DNA from: Deltaproteobacteria bacterium
GTDB lineage: Bacteria; JADJOY01
Assembly: GCA_016713535.1 (NCBI GenBank)
Contig: JADJOY010000008.1
Location: 62,001-126,000 of the forward strand
Direction: 5' to 3'
Length of the DNA: 64,000 bases
The first letter of the stretch is position 1. Every line of letters starts with the position of its first letter. A program made the translations under genes and the position numbers. Of the stretch, positions 35,127 through 46,767 are shown one piece after another. Below the pieces are notes generated by a model. It searched no databases. It had not been told where the DNA came from and worked only from the letters and a program-made list of their open reading frames with translations.

Positions 35127-36806
35127 TCACGTCGCCGGATCGAGCTCGACGTCCGCGATCATGCCATCCGCCAGCCAGCCCGCGAGCAGCGTGGCGACTC
35201 GCGCGGGGGCCTCGTCGGCACCCACGAGCGCCCCCACCTCCTCGCACAGCTCGGCGAACGACCGTCCGGCGGCGAGCGCGGCCAGCGCGCGCCCCTCGAT
35301 CGGGTCGATCTCGCGATGCACAACCTGGTGTCCGAGGCGCCACACCCTCACCAGGGTCGGACGTCGCTCGGGGAGCGGCGGATCCGCCTCGGGCTCGCGC
35401 TCGTCGCGCGCGGCGGCCGAGGTCTCGTGGACCGCCCACTCGAGCTCGAGGAGCCGGAACGCCGGGACCGTCCGGAAGCGAAGGGTGGGCCACTCGTCGG
35501 GCGCGAATCCGGCCAGGGCGGTGGCATCGATCGTCTCCGAGTCGGCGCCGTCGAAGAGGTCCGTGAGCGTCCACTCGAGTCGCGCGAGGTCGCCGAGCCA
35601 CGGGCGCTCGCCGGCGAGGGCGTGCGCGGCGATGAACCCTGGCAGCGCCGCGCCCGCGTAACGCAGCGAGAAGTGCGTGGGAGGGTGGGCCAGCAGGTAG
35701 TCGGTGACGAGGTTGTGGAAGCTGGCGGAGCCGAGTAGCCGAGCGACGGTGGGGAAGTCCTCGCGCACCACGTCGAGGAGCCGCGCGAAGTACATGTTCG
35801 CGTAGACGTCGAGGCGCTCGACGGCGGAGAGGCGCTCGTCGCTGACGAGCACGGCGCCGAGGGCGATGGCCTCGGGGTCTCCCTCCGCGACCAGCCCCTT
35901 GGCGACTCCCTCAGGCGCGGTGATCAGACGCCACAGCAGCCGTTCCGTGCGATCGAGGTGCCAGGCGGGCTCGGCCATGGACGTTCTCCGCGATGCGGCG
36001 CGCGTGGAGTCGAGCTCGAGCTCGAGCTCGGCGAGGGGCGGGATGCGATCGTCCCGCTCGATGAGGCAGCTCACGTCACCGAAGCGCGCCACGGCGCGCT
36101 CGTAGAGCTGCCACACCGGGTCGATGATCGGGTGGTCGTGGGTGTCGAGGATGTAGCGCCCGTGGTTCGTGTGGCCCGCGAGGTGGAACTGCGCGACCCG
36201 CTCGACGGGGATGCCGGCCAGGTACTCGTCGGCGTCGAAGCCGTGATTGAAGGCGCTCACGTAGACGTTGTTGACGTCGAGCAAGAGCCAGCAGTCGGCA
36301 TCCGCGCTCAGCCGCGCCAGGAATTCCCACTCGCTCATCGACGACGACACGAAGCGCATGTAGCTCGACGGGTTCTCGATCAGGATCCGTCGCCCCAGGA
36401 AGTCCTGGACCTGACGCACGCGGGTGGTCACGTGGGCGAGAGCCTCTTCGGTGTAGGGCAGGGGCAGGAGGTCGTGGGCGTTGTGACCGCCGACGCCGGT
36501 CCAGCACAGATGATCCGAGACCAGCGCCGGTTCGATGCGCCGCTCGAGGTCGCGGAGCTGGCGTAGGTAATCCCCCGTCGAGTGGGTCGGTGGAGCCGAT
36601 CGAGAGCGACACGCCGTGCATCACGACCGGGAACGCGCGCGCACTTGCTCCAGGATCCACAGCGGTCGTCCGCCCGGGATCATGTAGTTCTCGGAGATGA
36701 CCTCGAACCAGTCCACCCGAGGCTCGCCGTCGAGCACGTCGGAGTAGTGGACGGTGCGCAGGCCGAGCCCGTGCCCGAGGCGAGGGATCTCGGCGGATCG
36801 TGTCAT
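35127..36806 (-). CDS. MNIO (DUF692) - DUF2063 fusion protein (frameshifted)
   Basis: About 559 aa after correction. Residues 1-290 are a DUF692 TIM-barrel enzyme, now called multinuclear non-heme iron-dependent oxidase (MNIO): LGHGLGLRTVHYSDVL, VVMHGVSLSIGSTDPL, VSDHLCWTGVGGHNAHDL, ILIENP, LLDVNNVYVSA-NHGFD, FHLAGH, DTHDHPI and LIERDD hold the metal-binding His/Asp/Glu. Residues about 310-559 are DUF2063 (BufC-like). No stop lies between them. Two indels in the first third: one near 36640 and an extra base in the G5 run complementary to 36572-36576. MNIOs modify cysteine-rich RiPP precursors (bufferins, methanobactin); no precursor gene is seen next to it. Confidence 0.85.
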
Positions 36807-37019
36807 CGGAGTGATCGTCGAAGGGCGGGCTTACCCGGGGCGAGTCTCCCCGATCACGGCGATCGGAAGCAAGGGACCCCTGTCGCAGACCCTCGACGAT
36901 AGGTCGCGGCGGACGCGGAAAACGTTACAAGGTCGCGTTCGGCGTGCGATCGGCTGCCGCGCCCGTGGACGGCCCCGGCGGTCGCGGTAGACTCGGCCGT
37001 CCTCGCACCCGCCAATCCC
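36807..37019. other. Divergent intergenic region
   Basis: 213 bp between the MNIO gene and the AAA ATPase gene. TAGACT (36988-36993) is a possible -10 for the latter. No bufferin-like small ORF was found on either strand. Confidence 0.4.
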
Positions 37020-38578
<1,559 letters not shown>

Positions 38579-38582
<4 letters not shown>

Positions 38583-39195
38583 GATCGGTGCGCTGTGAGC
38601 GCTGCGGGTTCGTGCAGGCGGAGCGGGCCACGTGCCGCAGTGTGGCCACGCCCTCGTCGTGGGCGGCGCGGAACGCGAGCCGTCGATCGGGTTGCCCGAC
38701 GAGCCCGAGCAGGCGCTCGCGACCGCCGAAGGCGGTGAGGAAGCGGTGCTCGCGCTCGAGGACGCGGAGCAGGTGCGGTTCGCGGTCGGGGCCGGACGGG
38801 GTCGGATTCGCGGGCGCGGCGAGGCGATGGTCGCGGTTCCGTCCGCGCCCGAGCCCGAGCGCCTGACGGTGGTGGCGGAGCGCGCCGAGGTCGAGCCGGT
38901 ACCGTCGGCGAACGTCGAGGTTGTAGCCGAGGTTCGGGCCGAGGCTTCGCCGAAGAAGGGTCCGGCCGAGCCGATCACGCGGATCCGGAGCGTCGCGCTC
39001 ACCGCGACCCTCGACCCCGCGGGGCAGGTGATGATCGAGTTCCAGTGCAGGAAGTGCGATCGCTACGGTGTGCTTCTCGTCCCGCCGGACCTGATGGAGC
39101 AGGGAATCGAGGGCGAGTGCGGTGGGTGTCACCGGTCCGCGCCGATGACGCGCGTCGAGCTCGAGGCGAAGCGCTTCGACCGTTACGACGGTTGA
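38579..39195 (+). CDS. Double zinc-ribbon protein (frameshifted)
   Basis: About 205 aa. N-terminal ribbon VRCERCGFVQAERATC-(R)QCGHALV and C-terminal CRKCDRYGVLLV...CGGCHRSAPM bracket an acidic, low-complexity middle. The frame is lost at 38633-38640; adding one C gives CRQCGHAL. Length 617 = 3x205+2 agrees. GTG 38579 overlaps the AAA stop with GAGG 4 nt upstream. The C-terminus overlaps the convergent P1 peptidase gene by 13 bp. Possibly an adaptor for the Ycf46-like ATPase. Confidence 0.6.
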
Positions 39196-40244
39196 GCTCG
39201 CCGCCCCCGTGAGCGGCGCCCGGGCCGGGCTCCGTGCGCGAGCGCCAGGTCGCTGCTCGCTGGCAGCCCGAACATCGCCCACGCGGAGCGCGCCGCGTCC
39301 ACCACCGCGGCGGCCGTGAGATCGGCGGCGAGCGAGCCGAGCGCATTCGGATCGGTGAGGCGGTCGCCGGTCGAGAGCGCGAAGACCACGTCTCCGTCGT
39401 AGAGCGTGGGTGCCGGGCGCAGCGCGCGAAGCATGCCCGCGCTCGCCATCCGCGCGAGACGCTGGGCGCCGATCTTGTCGAGGCGCGCGGAGGTTGCGAC
39501 CACGACCAGCGTGGTGTTCTGGAAGGTGGCGCGCTGGATCCGGCTCGGGTCGCGGATCCACTCTCCCGAGCCGACCAGCGAGCGTGAGCGCCGGCTGCGC
39601 CGTGTCCCCGCGATGGGGCGCCCGGAGGCAGGGTCGACGATGTCGCCGTACGGGTTCGCCACCGCGACCGCGAGCACCTCCGCCCCATCGGGAAGCGTGC
39701 CGGCCGCAGCCCCCAGGCCGGCCTTGGTGGCGCACGTGATGCCGAGCAGCTTGCCGCAGCTCGCACCGGTCCCGGCGCCGACGCATCCCACCTCGAGACG
39801 GTGCGAGCTCGCCGACTCGCACGCGAGGCGCGCCAGGTCGGCGGTGGGCACCGCGCGGGGATCGCCGGCATTGAGATCGAACAGGATGGCCGTCGGCACG
39901 ATCGGGACCACCCGCTTGCCCACGGGAAAGCCGCGTCCGCGGGCCTCCAGGAAGGCGACCACCCCCTGCGTGGCATCGAGCCCGAAACCGCTCCCACCCG
40001 CGAGCACCAGTCCCTGGATGACCGGGACGAGGTGCATGGGGTCGAGGGAGTCCGCCTGGCGGGTGCCCGACGCGAAACCCGCGACGTGCACTCCAGCGAC
40101 TGCGCCGTCCTCGACGAGGAAGACGGTGATGCCGGTGCCGCCGTCCGGGTCGCTCGCGTGCCCGATCCTGAGACCGGGCACGCGGATCGGCCGATGACGT
40201 GGAGCGGGGGTGGCGGGCGCTCTGGGCGCGCGTGTTCGAGGCAT
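39183..40244 (-). CDS. P1 family (S58) peptidase
   Basis: A 353-aa self-processing Ntn-type hydrolase of the DmpA/L-aminopeptidase family: PGLRIGHASDPDGGTGITV, GGSGFGLDATQGVVAFLE, VGAGTGASCGKLLG, and the cleavage/nucleophile region FQNTTLVVVAT (Thr244 or Thr245). Family members release N-terminal residues or act on beta-peptides. Start ATG 40244. Overlaps the zinc-ribbon gene tail. Confidence 0.92.
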   Translation of the reverse strand: MPRTRAPRAPATPAPRHRPIRVPGLRIGHASDPDGGTGITVFLVEDGAVAGVHVAGFASGTRQADSLDPMHLVPVIQGLVLAGGSGFGLDATQGVVAFLEARGRGFPVGKRVVPIVPTAILFDLNAGDPRAVPTADLARLACESASSHRLEVGCVGAGTGASCGKLLGITCATKAGLGAAAGTLPDGAEVLAVAVANPYGDIVDPASGRPIAGTRRSRRSRSLVGSGEWIRDPSRIQRATFQNTTLVVVATSARLDKIGAQRLARMASAGMLRALRPAPTLYDGDVVFALSTGDRLTDPNALGSLAADLTAAAVVDAARSAWAMFGLPASSDLALAHGARPGRRSRGRRAQPS

Positions 40245-40316
40245 CTCGAGTGGGTGGGCCGTTCGAGGCGCGAATCGCTACCACGCAGCTCCCGTGCGAG
40301 CAAGCGACCCTGGCGT

Positions 40317-40496
40317 TCACGCGGGTTCTGGACGCTGCTCCTCGCGGCGCTCGCGGATGTGAAGCTTGCCGTTGAGCGGCAGGCAGTCGAGGCGAACGTT
40401 GAGCGAGCCGTCCGAGTTGTCGAAGGCCACCCCGACCCGCTGCCACACCGGGCGCTCGAGACCTTCGCGTTCGATGATGTTCCACACGTATTTCAT
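40317..40496 (-). CDS. Conserved 59-aa protein coupled to comM
   Basis: [20 protein letters not shown] then VGVAFDNSDGSLNVRLDCLP and NGKLHIRE. ATG 40496 overlaps the comM stop (ATGA). Beta-rich, possibly OB-like, no known family. Coupling suggests a shared role, but that is inference. Confidence 0.65.
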   Translation of the reverse strand: MKYVWNIIEREGLERPVWQRVGVAFDNSDGSLNVRLDCLPLNGKLHIRERREEQRPEPA

Positions 40497-42082
40497 GGGT
40501 TCTCCTCCCAGCAACGCAGTTGCACGGCCTCTGCCACGTGGGCGAGGGCGATGCCTTCCTGCGCCGCCAGATCTGCGATCGTTCGGGACACCTTCAGAAT
40601 GCGCGCGTGGGCACGCGCCGAGAGCTTGAAGCGGTCCATGGCGCGCTTGAGCAACGCCGAGGCCTCCGGCTCCACGGTGCACCAGCGCTCGAGCTGCGAC
40701 TCGTCCATCACGGCGTTGGTGGTGGTCTCCGAGTCGCCGAACCGGCGGCGCTGGCGCTCGCGAGCGCCCACGACCTGGTCGCGGATCTCCCGGCTCGCGG
40801 GTCCGGTCGCGGGTCCGGTGAGCTGGTCGAACGACGGCGACGGCACGTGCACCGTGAGGTCGATGCGATCGAGGAGCGGCCCCGAGATCCGACCCTGGTA
40901 GCGGCGCACCTCGCCGGGGTCGCACGTACACGCCCGCTGCGCGTCGCCGCGGTAGCCGCACGGGCAGAGGTTCATCGCCGCGACCAGCATGAAGCGCGCG
41001 GGATAGGCGAGGGTGAGAGCGGCCCGCCCGATCGCCACGCGGCCATCCTCGAGGGGCTGGCGCAACACCTCCAGCACCCCGCGGCGGAACTCCGGCAGCT
41101 CGTCCAGGAAGAGCACCCCATGGTGCGCGAGGCTGACCTCGCCTGGGCGCGGGATGCTGCCGCCGCCGGCGAGCCCGGCGTCCGAGATCGTGTGGTGAGG
41201 CGCTCGGAACGGCCGTTCACAGAGGAGCCCGCTGCCGGGGCGCAGCCGCCCTGCGACCGAGTGGATCTGGGTCGCCTCGATCGCCTCGGTGAACGTGAGG
41301 GGCGGCAGGATTCCGGGCAGGGAGCGGGCGAGGAGGGTCTTTCCCGAGCCGGGTGGCCCGACCAGCAGCAGGTTGTGACCTCCCGCGGCGGCGATCGAGA
41401 GGGCCCGCTTCGCCGCGACCTGGCCCCGTACTCGCGTCAAGTCGGGCGCCCGGGGCCGGTTCAGCTCGTCGAGGATCGGCAGGCTCCGCAACACGTGCGG
41501 CAGCTCGTGCGCGCCCGCGAGGTGCGCGGCGACCTCGCGCAGGTCGTGGGCTGCGAGGACGCGGATGCCCTCGACGAGCGCGGCCTCCACCGCGTTCTCG
41601 GCGGGGACGATGACGTTGACGAGCGACGCCTCGTGGGCCGCGGCCGCGAGGCAGAGCGCACCACGCACCGGGCGGATCGAGCCGTCGAGACCGAGCTCGC
41701 CGACGATCAGGTGCTGGTCGAGCCGCGTCTCCGGGATCTGGCCGCGCGCCGCGAGGATCGCGTCGGCGATCGGCAGGTCGAGCGCGGTGCCGTCCTTGCG
41801 AAGGTCCGCGGGGGCGAGGTTCACGGTCACGCGGCCTTCGGGGAACGGATACCCCGAGTTGATGATCGCGGCGCGGATGCGGTCCTTGCCCTCACGCACC
41901 GCGCCGTCGGGGAGTCCCACCGTCTGGAACGAGGGCAGACCGACGTTTCGCGCGTCGACCTCGACACGGATCGGGTGGCCAGCCACGCCCTGCAGCGTTC
42001 CCGACCACACCCACGCGGTGTCGCGGGCGGGGGCGGGTGGTGGCGGCGGCTCGAAGCACGGCTCGGCGCTGGGCTCGGACAT
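40493..42082 (-). CDS. comM: YifB/ComM family Mg-chelatase-like AAA ATPase
   Basis: A 529-aa protein with an N-terminal Lon-protease-like S5 domain ([49 protein letters not shown]), AAA+ core ([31 protein letters not shown]) and the cysteine cluster [20 protein letters not shown]. ComM is a hexameric branch-migration helicase that promotes integration during natural transformation. Start ATG 42082; upstream in-frame sequence is unrelated. Overlaps the 59-aa gene. Confidence 0.93.
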   Translation of the reverse strand: MSEPSAEPCFEPPPPPAPARDTAWVWSGTLQGVAGHPIRVEVDARNVGLPSFQTVGLPDGAVREGKDRIRAAIINSGYPFPEGRVTVNLAPADLRKDGTALDLPIADAILAARGQIPETRLDQHLIVGELGLDGSIRPVRGALCLAAAAHEASLVNVIVPAENAVEAALVEGIRVLAAHDLREVAAHLAGAHELPHVLRSLPILDELNRPRAPDLTRVRGQVAAKRALSIAAAGGHNLLLVGPPGSGKTLLARSLPGILPPLTFTEAIEATQIHSVAGRLRPGSGLLCERPFRAPHHTISDAGLAGGGSIPRPGEVSLAHHGVLFLDELPEFRRGVLEVLRQPLEDGRVAIGRAALTLAYPARFMLVAAMNLCPCGYRGDAQRACTCDPGEVRRYQGRISGPLLDRIDLTVHVPSPSFDQLTGPATGPASREIRDQVVGARERQRRRFGDSETTTNAVMDESQLERWCTVEPEASALLKRAMDRFKLSARAHARILKVSRTIADLAAQEGIALAHVAEAVQLRCWEENP

Positions 42083-42294
42083 GGCGGGACCGCGGAGCGC
42101 AAGGCCCGTGCCGGCCGACACCCGCCTCGGTGGATCGCGAGATCGCGTGCAACGCGTGGAATTCCGCACCACCGCGACGCCGGCGCGGGGGCGGGCCGCG
42201 TCGTCCGAGGCGCGCCGGAGCGCCCTCGCGGACGCACCCGCGCCGTCGCCGTGGCCTTGACGGCCACCCGGACGCGCGGAAATCCTCGCGCGAC

Positions 42295-43004
42295 ATGAGC
42301 AAGGGTCGAGCCTCCACCGGGCCGGTCACGCGGCCGGGCCGTTTCGTGTATCCCTGGCCGCGCCCGTCGGTGACCGCCGACGTGGCCCTCTTTCGCCTCT
42401 CGTCGCTCGTCGCGCCCGCACGGCTCGAGGTGCTGTTGATCCGACGGGGGCGTCCGCCGTTCGCGGGGGCCTGGGCCCTGCCTGGCGGCTTCGTCGATCG
42501 CGACGAGGATCTGCCGGTCGCCGCCGCTCGTGAGCTCGAGGAGGAGACCGGGGTGCGCAAGCCTCGTATCGAGCAGGTCGGCGTCATCGGCACCCCGGCC
42601 GCGATCCGCGCGGCCACACCGTGACCGCGCTCTACGTCGCCGCGACCGATCGGGCGCGCGCGGCCGCGACCGCGGGCGACGACGCGAGCGAGGTCGGCTG
42701 GTTCCCGCCCGACGAACTCCCGGCGCTCGCGTTCGACCACGGCGAGCTGGTGGCGTGGGCGGTGGCGCACCTGCGCGATCGGGTCGGTCGCACGCCGGTC
42801 TTCTTCGATCTGCTCCCGCGGCGGTTCCGCGGCGCCGAGCTCACGGCGGCGTGGAGCGCTGTCACCGGCTCGAAGCGCGGCCTCGCCGGCGAGCTCCGGC
42901 GCTGGGTCACGAGCGGAGCGCTGATCGCCGATGGCGATCGCCACCACCTCGACCGGCGCGCGCTCGCGCGTCTCGATCCGCTCGCGCTCCGTGCGGGCCG
43001 ATGA
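42295..43004 (+). CDS. NUDIX hydrolase, NrtR-like (frameshifted)
   Basis: About 236 aa after correction. NUDIX box [24 protein letters not shown] is intact, followed by a C-terminal winged-helix-like part ([20 protein letters not shown]...[17 protein letters not shown]) as in NrtR-type ADP-ribose/NAD regulators. The frame breaks near 42596: adding one G gives [22 protein letters not shown] 42295; the stop overlaps the GT4 start (ATGA). May be a NUDIX-type transcription regulator rather than a simple hydrolase. Confidence 0.8.
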
Positions 43005-44197
43005 GCGCATCGCGCGCAGCCCTCCGCATCCTCTACGTCGCGCCCGGCGTGCGCGTGCCGGGCCAGGACGGCGGATCGTCGCATACCGCCGCGCTGACGC
43101 GCGCGCTCGCGCGACGTGGGCACCTGGTGAACGCGTTCGTGCGTGGCGTCGGTGACGAGCACCGGGACGGGGTGTTGTGGGTGCGGCGCCGCGGTCTCTT
43201 CGAGCAGCGCTACCTCGAGTGGACGGCGGCGAGCGCGGTCGCGGCGGAGGTGCGGCGCTGTCGAGCCGAGGTCGTCGTCGAGCGCTACTCGAGCTTCGGC
43301 GGCGCCGGGGTGCGCGCCGCCGCCCGCCTCGGGCTACCCGCGTTGCTGGAGGTGAATTCGCCGGCCTTCGATCCGCCGGAGTCGTTGCGGGGTCGGATCG
43401 ATGGCTGGATTCCGGGTCGGCCGGTTCATCGGTATCGCGAGTGGGTGCTGGACCACGCGGCCTTCGTGTACGCGACCTCACCTCACCTGGTGGCTCCCGA
43501 GCGCCGAGGTGCCCGCTTTCGCACGGTCACCAACGGCTTCGATCCAGAGCGGTTTCGACCCGACGGCGAGCGCGCCGAGCTCGGGTTCCCGCCGCACACG
43601 ATGGTGTTCGTGCTGGTGTCGAGCTTCCGCGGCTGGCACGGCGCCCGGGAGCTGGTCGAGGCGGGTGGCCGCCTCGCCGCGCGGGGGCGTCGCGACTTCG
43701 CCCTGGCGCTGGTCGGCGACGGGCCGGAGCGCGCCCCCGCGCTCGCCCTGGCCGAACGCCACGGCCTGCGCGAGCGGGTGTGGGCGCCGGGGGCCGTGAG
43801 CCCGTCTCGGGTACCGGAGATCCTGCGCGGCGCTCACGTGGGCGTCGCGCCGTTCGCGACCGCGCGGCACCCGGACCTCGCGATCGGCTTCTTCTGGTCG
43901 CCGATCAAGCTCTTCGAGTACATGGGGACGGGACTGCCCGTGATCACGACCCGCCTCGACGCGCTCGAGCGCTGCGTACGCCACGGCGTGGAAGGTCTCT
44001 TGATCGGCGACGGCGCCGTCGACGAGCTGGCCGCGGCGATGGAGCGCTTGCTCGACGATCGGGCGTGCGCTCGAGCGATGGGGGCGGCGGCGCGCGCGCG
44101 AGCGCTCGCCGAGTTCACGTGGGACGCGCAGGCGCGTGTGGTCGAGGACCTGGCGCAAAGGGCCGTGGTCGCGTTCGCGTCGTCTCCACGTCGCTGA
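43001..44197 (+). CDS. GT4 family glycosyltransferase
   Basis: A 398-aa GT-B enzyme: N-terminal ILYVAPGVRVPGQDGGSSHTAAL, C-terminal FVLVSSFRGWHGARELVEA, VGDGPERAPA, SRVPEILRGAHVGVAPFA and the EX7E-like FFWSPIKLFEYMGTGLPVITT. Sugar and acceptor unknown. Coupled to the NUDIX gene by a 4-nt overlap. Confidence 0.87.
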   Translation: MSASRAALRILYVAPGVRVPGQDGGSSHTAALTRALARRGHLVNAFVRGVGDEHRDGVLWVRRRGLFEQRYLEWTAASAVAAEVRRCRAEVVVERYSSFGGAGVRAAARLGLPALLEVNSPAFDPPESLRGRIDGWIPGRPVHRYREWVLDHAAFVYATSPHLVAPERRGARFRTVTNGFDPERFRPDGERAELGFPPHTMVFVLVSSFRGWHGARELVEAGGRLAARGRRDFALALVGDGPERAPALALAERHGLRERVWAPGAVSPSRVPEILRGAHVGVAPFATARHPDLAIGFFWSPIKLFEYMGTGLPVITTRLDALERCVRHGVEGLLIGDGAVDELAAAMERLLDDRACARAMGAAARARALAEFTWDAQARVVEDLAQRAVVAFASSPRR

Positions 44198-44209
44198 CGC
44201 GGCGTCAGC
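44193..44209. terminator. Palindrome spanning two convergent stop codons
   Basis: GCTGACGC-G-GCGTCAGC: a perfect 17-bp palindrome that contains both the GT4 stop (44195-44197) and the stop of the opposite gene (44205-44207). Confidence 0.45.
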
Positions 44210-45578
44210 GATGGAACGGAGTGTGGGAGACGAGCTCGCGGAGCGTGGGATAGGGACCACGTCGCCCGGGGGTGTGCACGAGCCACTGGTACTCGACGAG
44301 CAGCAGCCCGTTCCACGCCACCAGCGCCGCGCTGAGCGCCAGCGCGACGGACCGCCTGCGGCCTGCCGTGAGCGTGTCGAGGAGGGCCGCGAACCCGATC
44401 GCGAAGATCGCGGTCGCGCCCACGAGGCGTCTCGAGCCGTATGCGGAGCCGAGACCGTGGTGCACGGTGCCCTCGACGTAGATCTGCAACGCGAACGCGA
44501 GCCCGAGGGAGGCCGCGAGGAGTGGCTCTCGACGCCGGAACGAGGCCAGGCCGACCACCGCGAACAGGGTCAGCGGTGTCCAGGTGAAGAGCCCGCCTGC
44601 GTCCAGCGACACGAGCGCAGCGGCGATGTCGGGCCGAGTCCAGCGCACCCACGTCTCCCCCTGGGGCACCGTCAGCCACTTGCCGTAGATCTCGTGCCAA
44701 ACCCACATCTGCGGGGTGAACGCCACGAACGCGGCGAGCGCCGCGAGCGCGACGAAGCGCATCACCTCGAGACGCTCGCTATTGTGGGTGCCACGAGCCG
44801 CCAGGCGCGAGACCAGCGCCAGGGCCGGAACGATCGCGAACAACACGTCCTGCCAGCGCACCAGCGTCATGAGCCCGGCGGTGCAGCCGAGCGCGAGCGC
44901 ACCGCGGGGCGTCAACCGCTCGCGGACCGCTAGCCAGGTGCTCAGGAACGCCGTGACCACGAAGAACGAGCTGGCGTGGGCGTAGGTCGGTGAGATCAGG
45001 GTGTAGTAGACGAGCGGGGTGGCGAGAATCGTGGCGAGCGCCGCGACGAGCGCCGTCACGGCATCGAACCAGCGCCGCAGCAGCCTCACCAACAGCAGAG
45101 CGCCGAGCCACGAGTAGACGATTCCGGCGAGACACATGGCGCCCTGTGCACACCAGCCGTAGCCATCCGTGCGACCGCCGAGCGCACCGTCGAGGACGAT
45201 TCCGACGGCCACCAGCGGCGCGGCCAGGATCGCGGTCCCGAGGGCGAACGGGCTCGACGCCTTGCCGGTGACGGTTCGCTGCCACTTGAGCGGCTCGGGT
45301 GCGCCGCCTCGCAACGTCTCGAGGTCGTTGGTCAGGTCGACGTCGTGGTCGACCAGCAGCGACGGTAGGTAGGCGTAGTAGAAGAGGGCGTCGCCCGCGA
45401 TCAGGCGGCCGCGACTCGCGCCATGCGTGATCGTGTACCCGAAGAAGAGCAGAGCGAAGCCGAGATACAGCGCGCCGATCACGCGCCCCGGATGTCGTGC
45501 CGCGAGCTCGAGAGGGGCCCTCGGGAGCCGCCGCGCCGAATCGGGCTCAGCGCCGTCCGCGCGCTCTGAGCTGGACAT
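44205..45578 (-). CDS. Polytopic membrane protein, GT39-like
   Basis: A 457-aa protein with about ten membrane segments. The first loop has GDALFYYAYLPSLLVDHDVDL, with an acidic residue before YAYLPS as in GT-C transferases of the ArnT/PMT type; RDGLRW-type motifs are replaced by MTLVRWQDVLF. Probably transfers a sugar from a polyprenyl-phosphate donor, substrate unknown. Next to the GT4 gene but convergent. Confidence 0.72.
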   Translation of the reverse strand: MSSSERADGAEPDSARRLPRAPLELAARHPGRVIGALYLGFALLFFGYTITHGASRGRLIAGDALFYYAYLPSLLVDHDVDLTNDLETLRGGAPEPLKWQRTVTGKASSPFALGTAILAAPLVAVGIVLDGALGGRTDGYGWCAQGAMCLAGIVYSWLGALLLVRLLRRWFDAVTALVAALATILATPLVYYTLISPTYAHASSFFVVTAFLSTWLAVRERLTPRGALALGCTAGLMTLVRWQDVLFAIVPALALVSRLAARGTHNSERLEVMRFVALAALAAFVAFTPQMWVWHEIYGKWLTVPQGETWVRWTRPDIAAALVSLDAGGLFTWTPLTLFAVVGLASFRRREPLLAASLGLAFALQIYVEGTVHHGLGSAYGSRRLVGATAIFAIGFAALLDTLTAGRRRSVALALSAALVAWNGLLLVEYQWLVHTPGRRGPYPTLRELVSHTPFHR

Positions 45579-45617
45579 GCGCCTCTCGGTCCACGCGCGG
45601 CGGTTGGGCGGGGAACC

Positions 45618-46526
45618 TCAAAGCACCAGCGCGGTCGAGAGGCCGCAGTCGACGTGCAGCACCTGGCCCGTGATCTTGCGGGCCAGGTCGCTACCCAGGA
45701 AGAGCGCCGAGCCGGCGACGTCTTCCTGCGACACCACGTCGGGGAGCGCCGAGCGCCATGCGAAGTCGTCCTGGACGTAGCGCCAGGCGGCGGTCGCGAC
45801 GGTGATGTCCTCGTGGCCGCCTGGGCCGAGCTCGGCCCGCGCCGCCTCGACCGCGAGACGAGTGAGCTGGCCGCGCTGGTGGTGCGCCGCGTCCGGCTCC
45901 TTCAGGAACGCCAGGATCTCGCCGAGCGCAGCGACGGTCTGCACCGGCCCGGGGGAGATCGCGTTGACGCGGATGCGCCGTGGACCGAGCTCGAGGGCGA
46001 GGTAACGCACCGTCGCCTCGAGCGCGGCCTTGGCGATCCCCATCGTGCCGTACATGGGCATCGCGCGTTGGGACGCCTGGAACGTGAGCGTCATGACGCT
46101 CGCCCACTCGCGCAGGTAGGGCGACGCATGGCGCACCACCGTCGAGAGCGAGTGCGAGGAGATCTCGAGGCCGAGCGCGTAGCCCGCCGCGCTCACCTGC
46201 GACGGCGGTGCGTTGAAGAACTCGGGAGGGCCGTACGCGACACCGTGGACCAAGACGTCCACCGGATCGTCCTGGAAGCGGCCGAAGAACGCCGCCAGCT
46301 CGTCGTCCTTGGTGACGTCGCAGCGCAGGCCCTCGATGGTGGGCTGCTCGGCCAGAAGCAGTCGCACTCGGCTGAAGAACTTCTGCTGGTACCCGATGCG
46401 CACCCGCGCACCCTGCGCGGCGAACGCCTTGGCGATCGCCCACGCGAGGCTCGACGCATCGGCGACACCCAGCACGACCACGTGCTTGCCGGCGAGTCCG
46501 AGCCCGGTCTGCGTTGCGTCGCTCAT
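45618..46526 (-). CDS. fabI: Enoyl-ACP reductase (FabI type) with insertion
   Basis: A 302-aa SDR of the FabI family. GVADASSLAWAIAKAFAAQGARV is the NAD loop, MPMYGTMGIAKAALEA holds the catalytic Tyr159 and Lys166 (E. coli Tyr156/Lys163), ISPGPVQT precedes the substrate loop. About 40 residues longer than usual: an extra stretch (QLTRLAVEAARAELGPGG...) follows the substrate loop before GSALFLGSDLARKITGQ. Function should be the last FAS II reduction; the insertion may alter chain preference or triclosan sensitivity. Confidence 0.88.
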   Translation of the reverse strand: MSDATQTGLGLAGKHVVVLGVADASSLAWAIAKAFAAQGARVRIGYQQKFFSRVRLLLAEQPTIEGLRCDVTKDDELAAFFGRFQDDPVDVLVHGVAYGPPEFFNAPPSQVSAAGYALGLEISSHSLSTVVRHASPYLREWASVMTLTFQASQRAMPMYGTMGIAKAALEATVRYLALELGPRRIRVNAISPGPVQTVAALGEILAFLKEPDAAHHQRGQLTRLAVEAARAELGPGGHEDITVATAAWRYVQDDFAWRSALPDVVSQEDVAGSALFLGSDLARKITGQVLHVDCGLSTALVL

Positions 46527-46580
46527 GCCTTGATCTCGAAAGGGAACGTGAAAAGTCGGATCCGGTGCGTGGAGGGGCCG

Positions 46581-46586
46581 AAGCTA
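46581..46586 (-). promoter_or_regulatory. Candidate -10 for fabI
   Basis: Minus-strand TAGCTT about 55 nt before the fabI start, in the divergent region to the TolC-like gene. Confidence 0.2.
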
Positions 46587-46767
46587 GCATGGCGGCGGAG
46601 AACCTGGGAACCGCAGCACGCTGATTCGTGACGTCACGCGGTCGGAGCTCGCACCGCATGCGCCGAGCGTGGCTGGACAAGACGCGCGCTCGTCCGTAGG
46701 CTCGCCCTCCGCTCGTGTGACCGCGCCACATCCGACGAAGCCACGTGTCGACCGCCAGGAGGATCCG

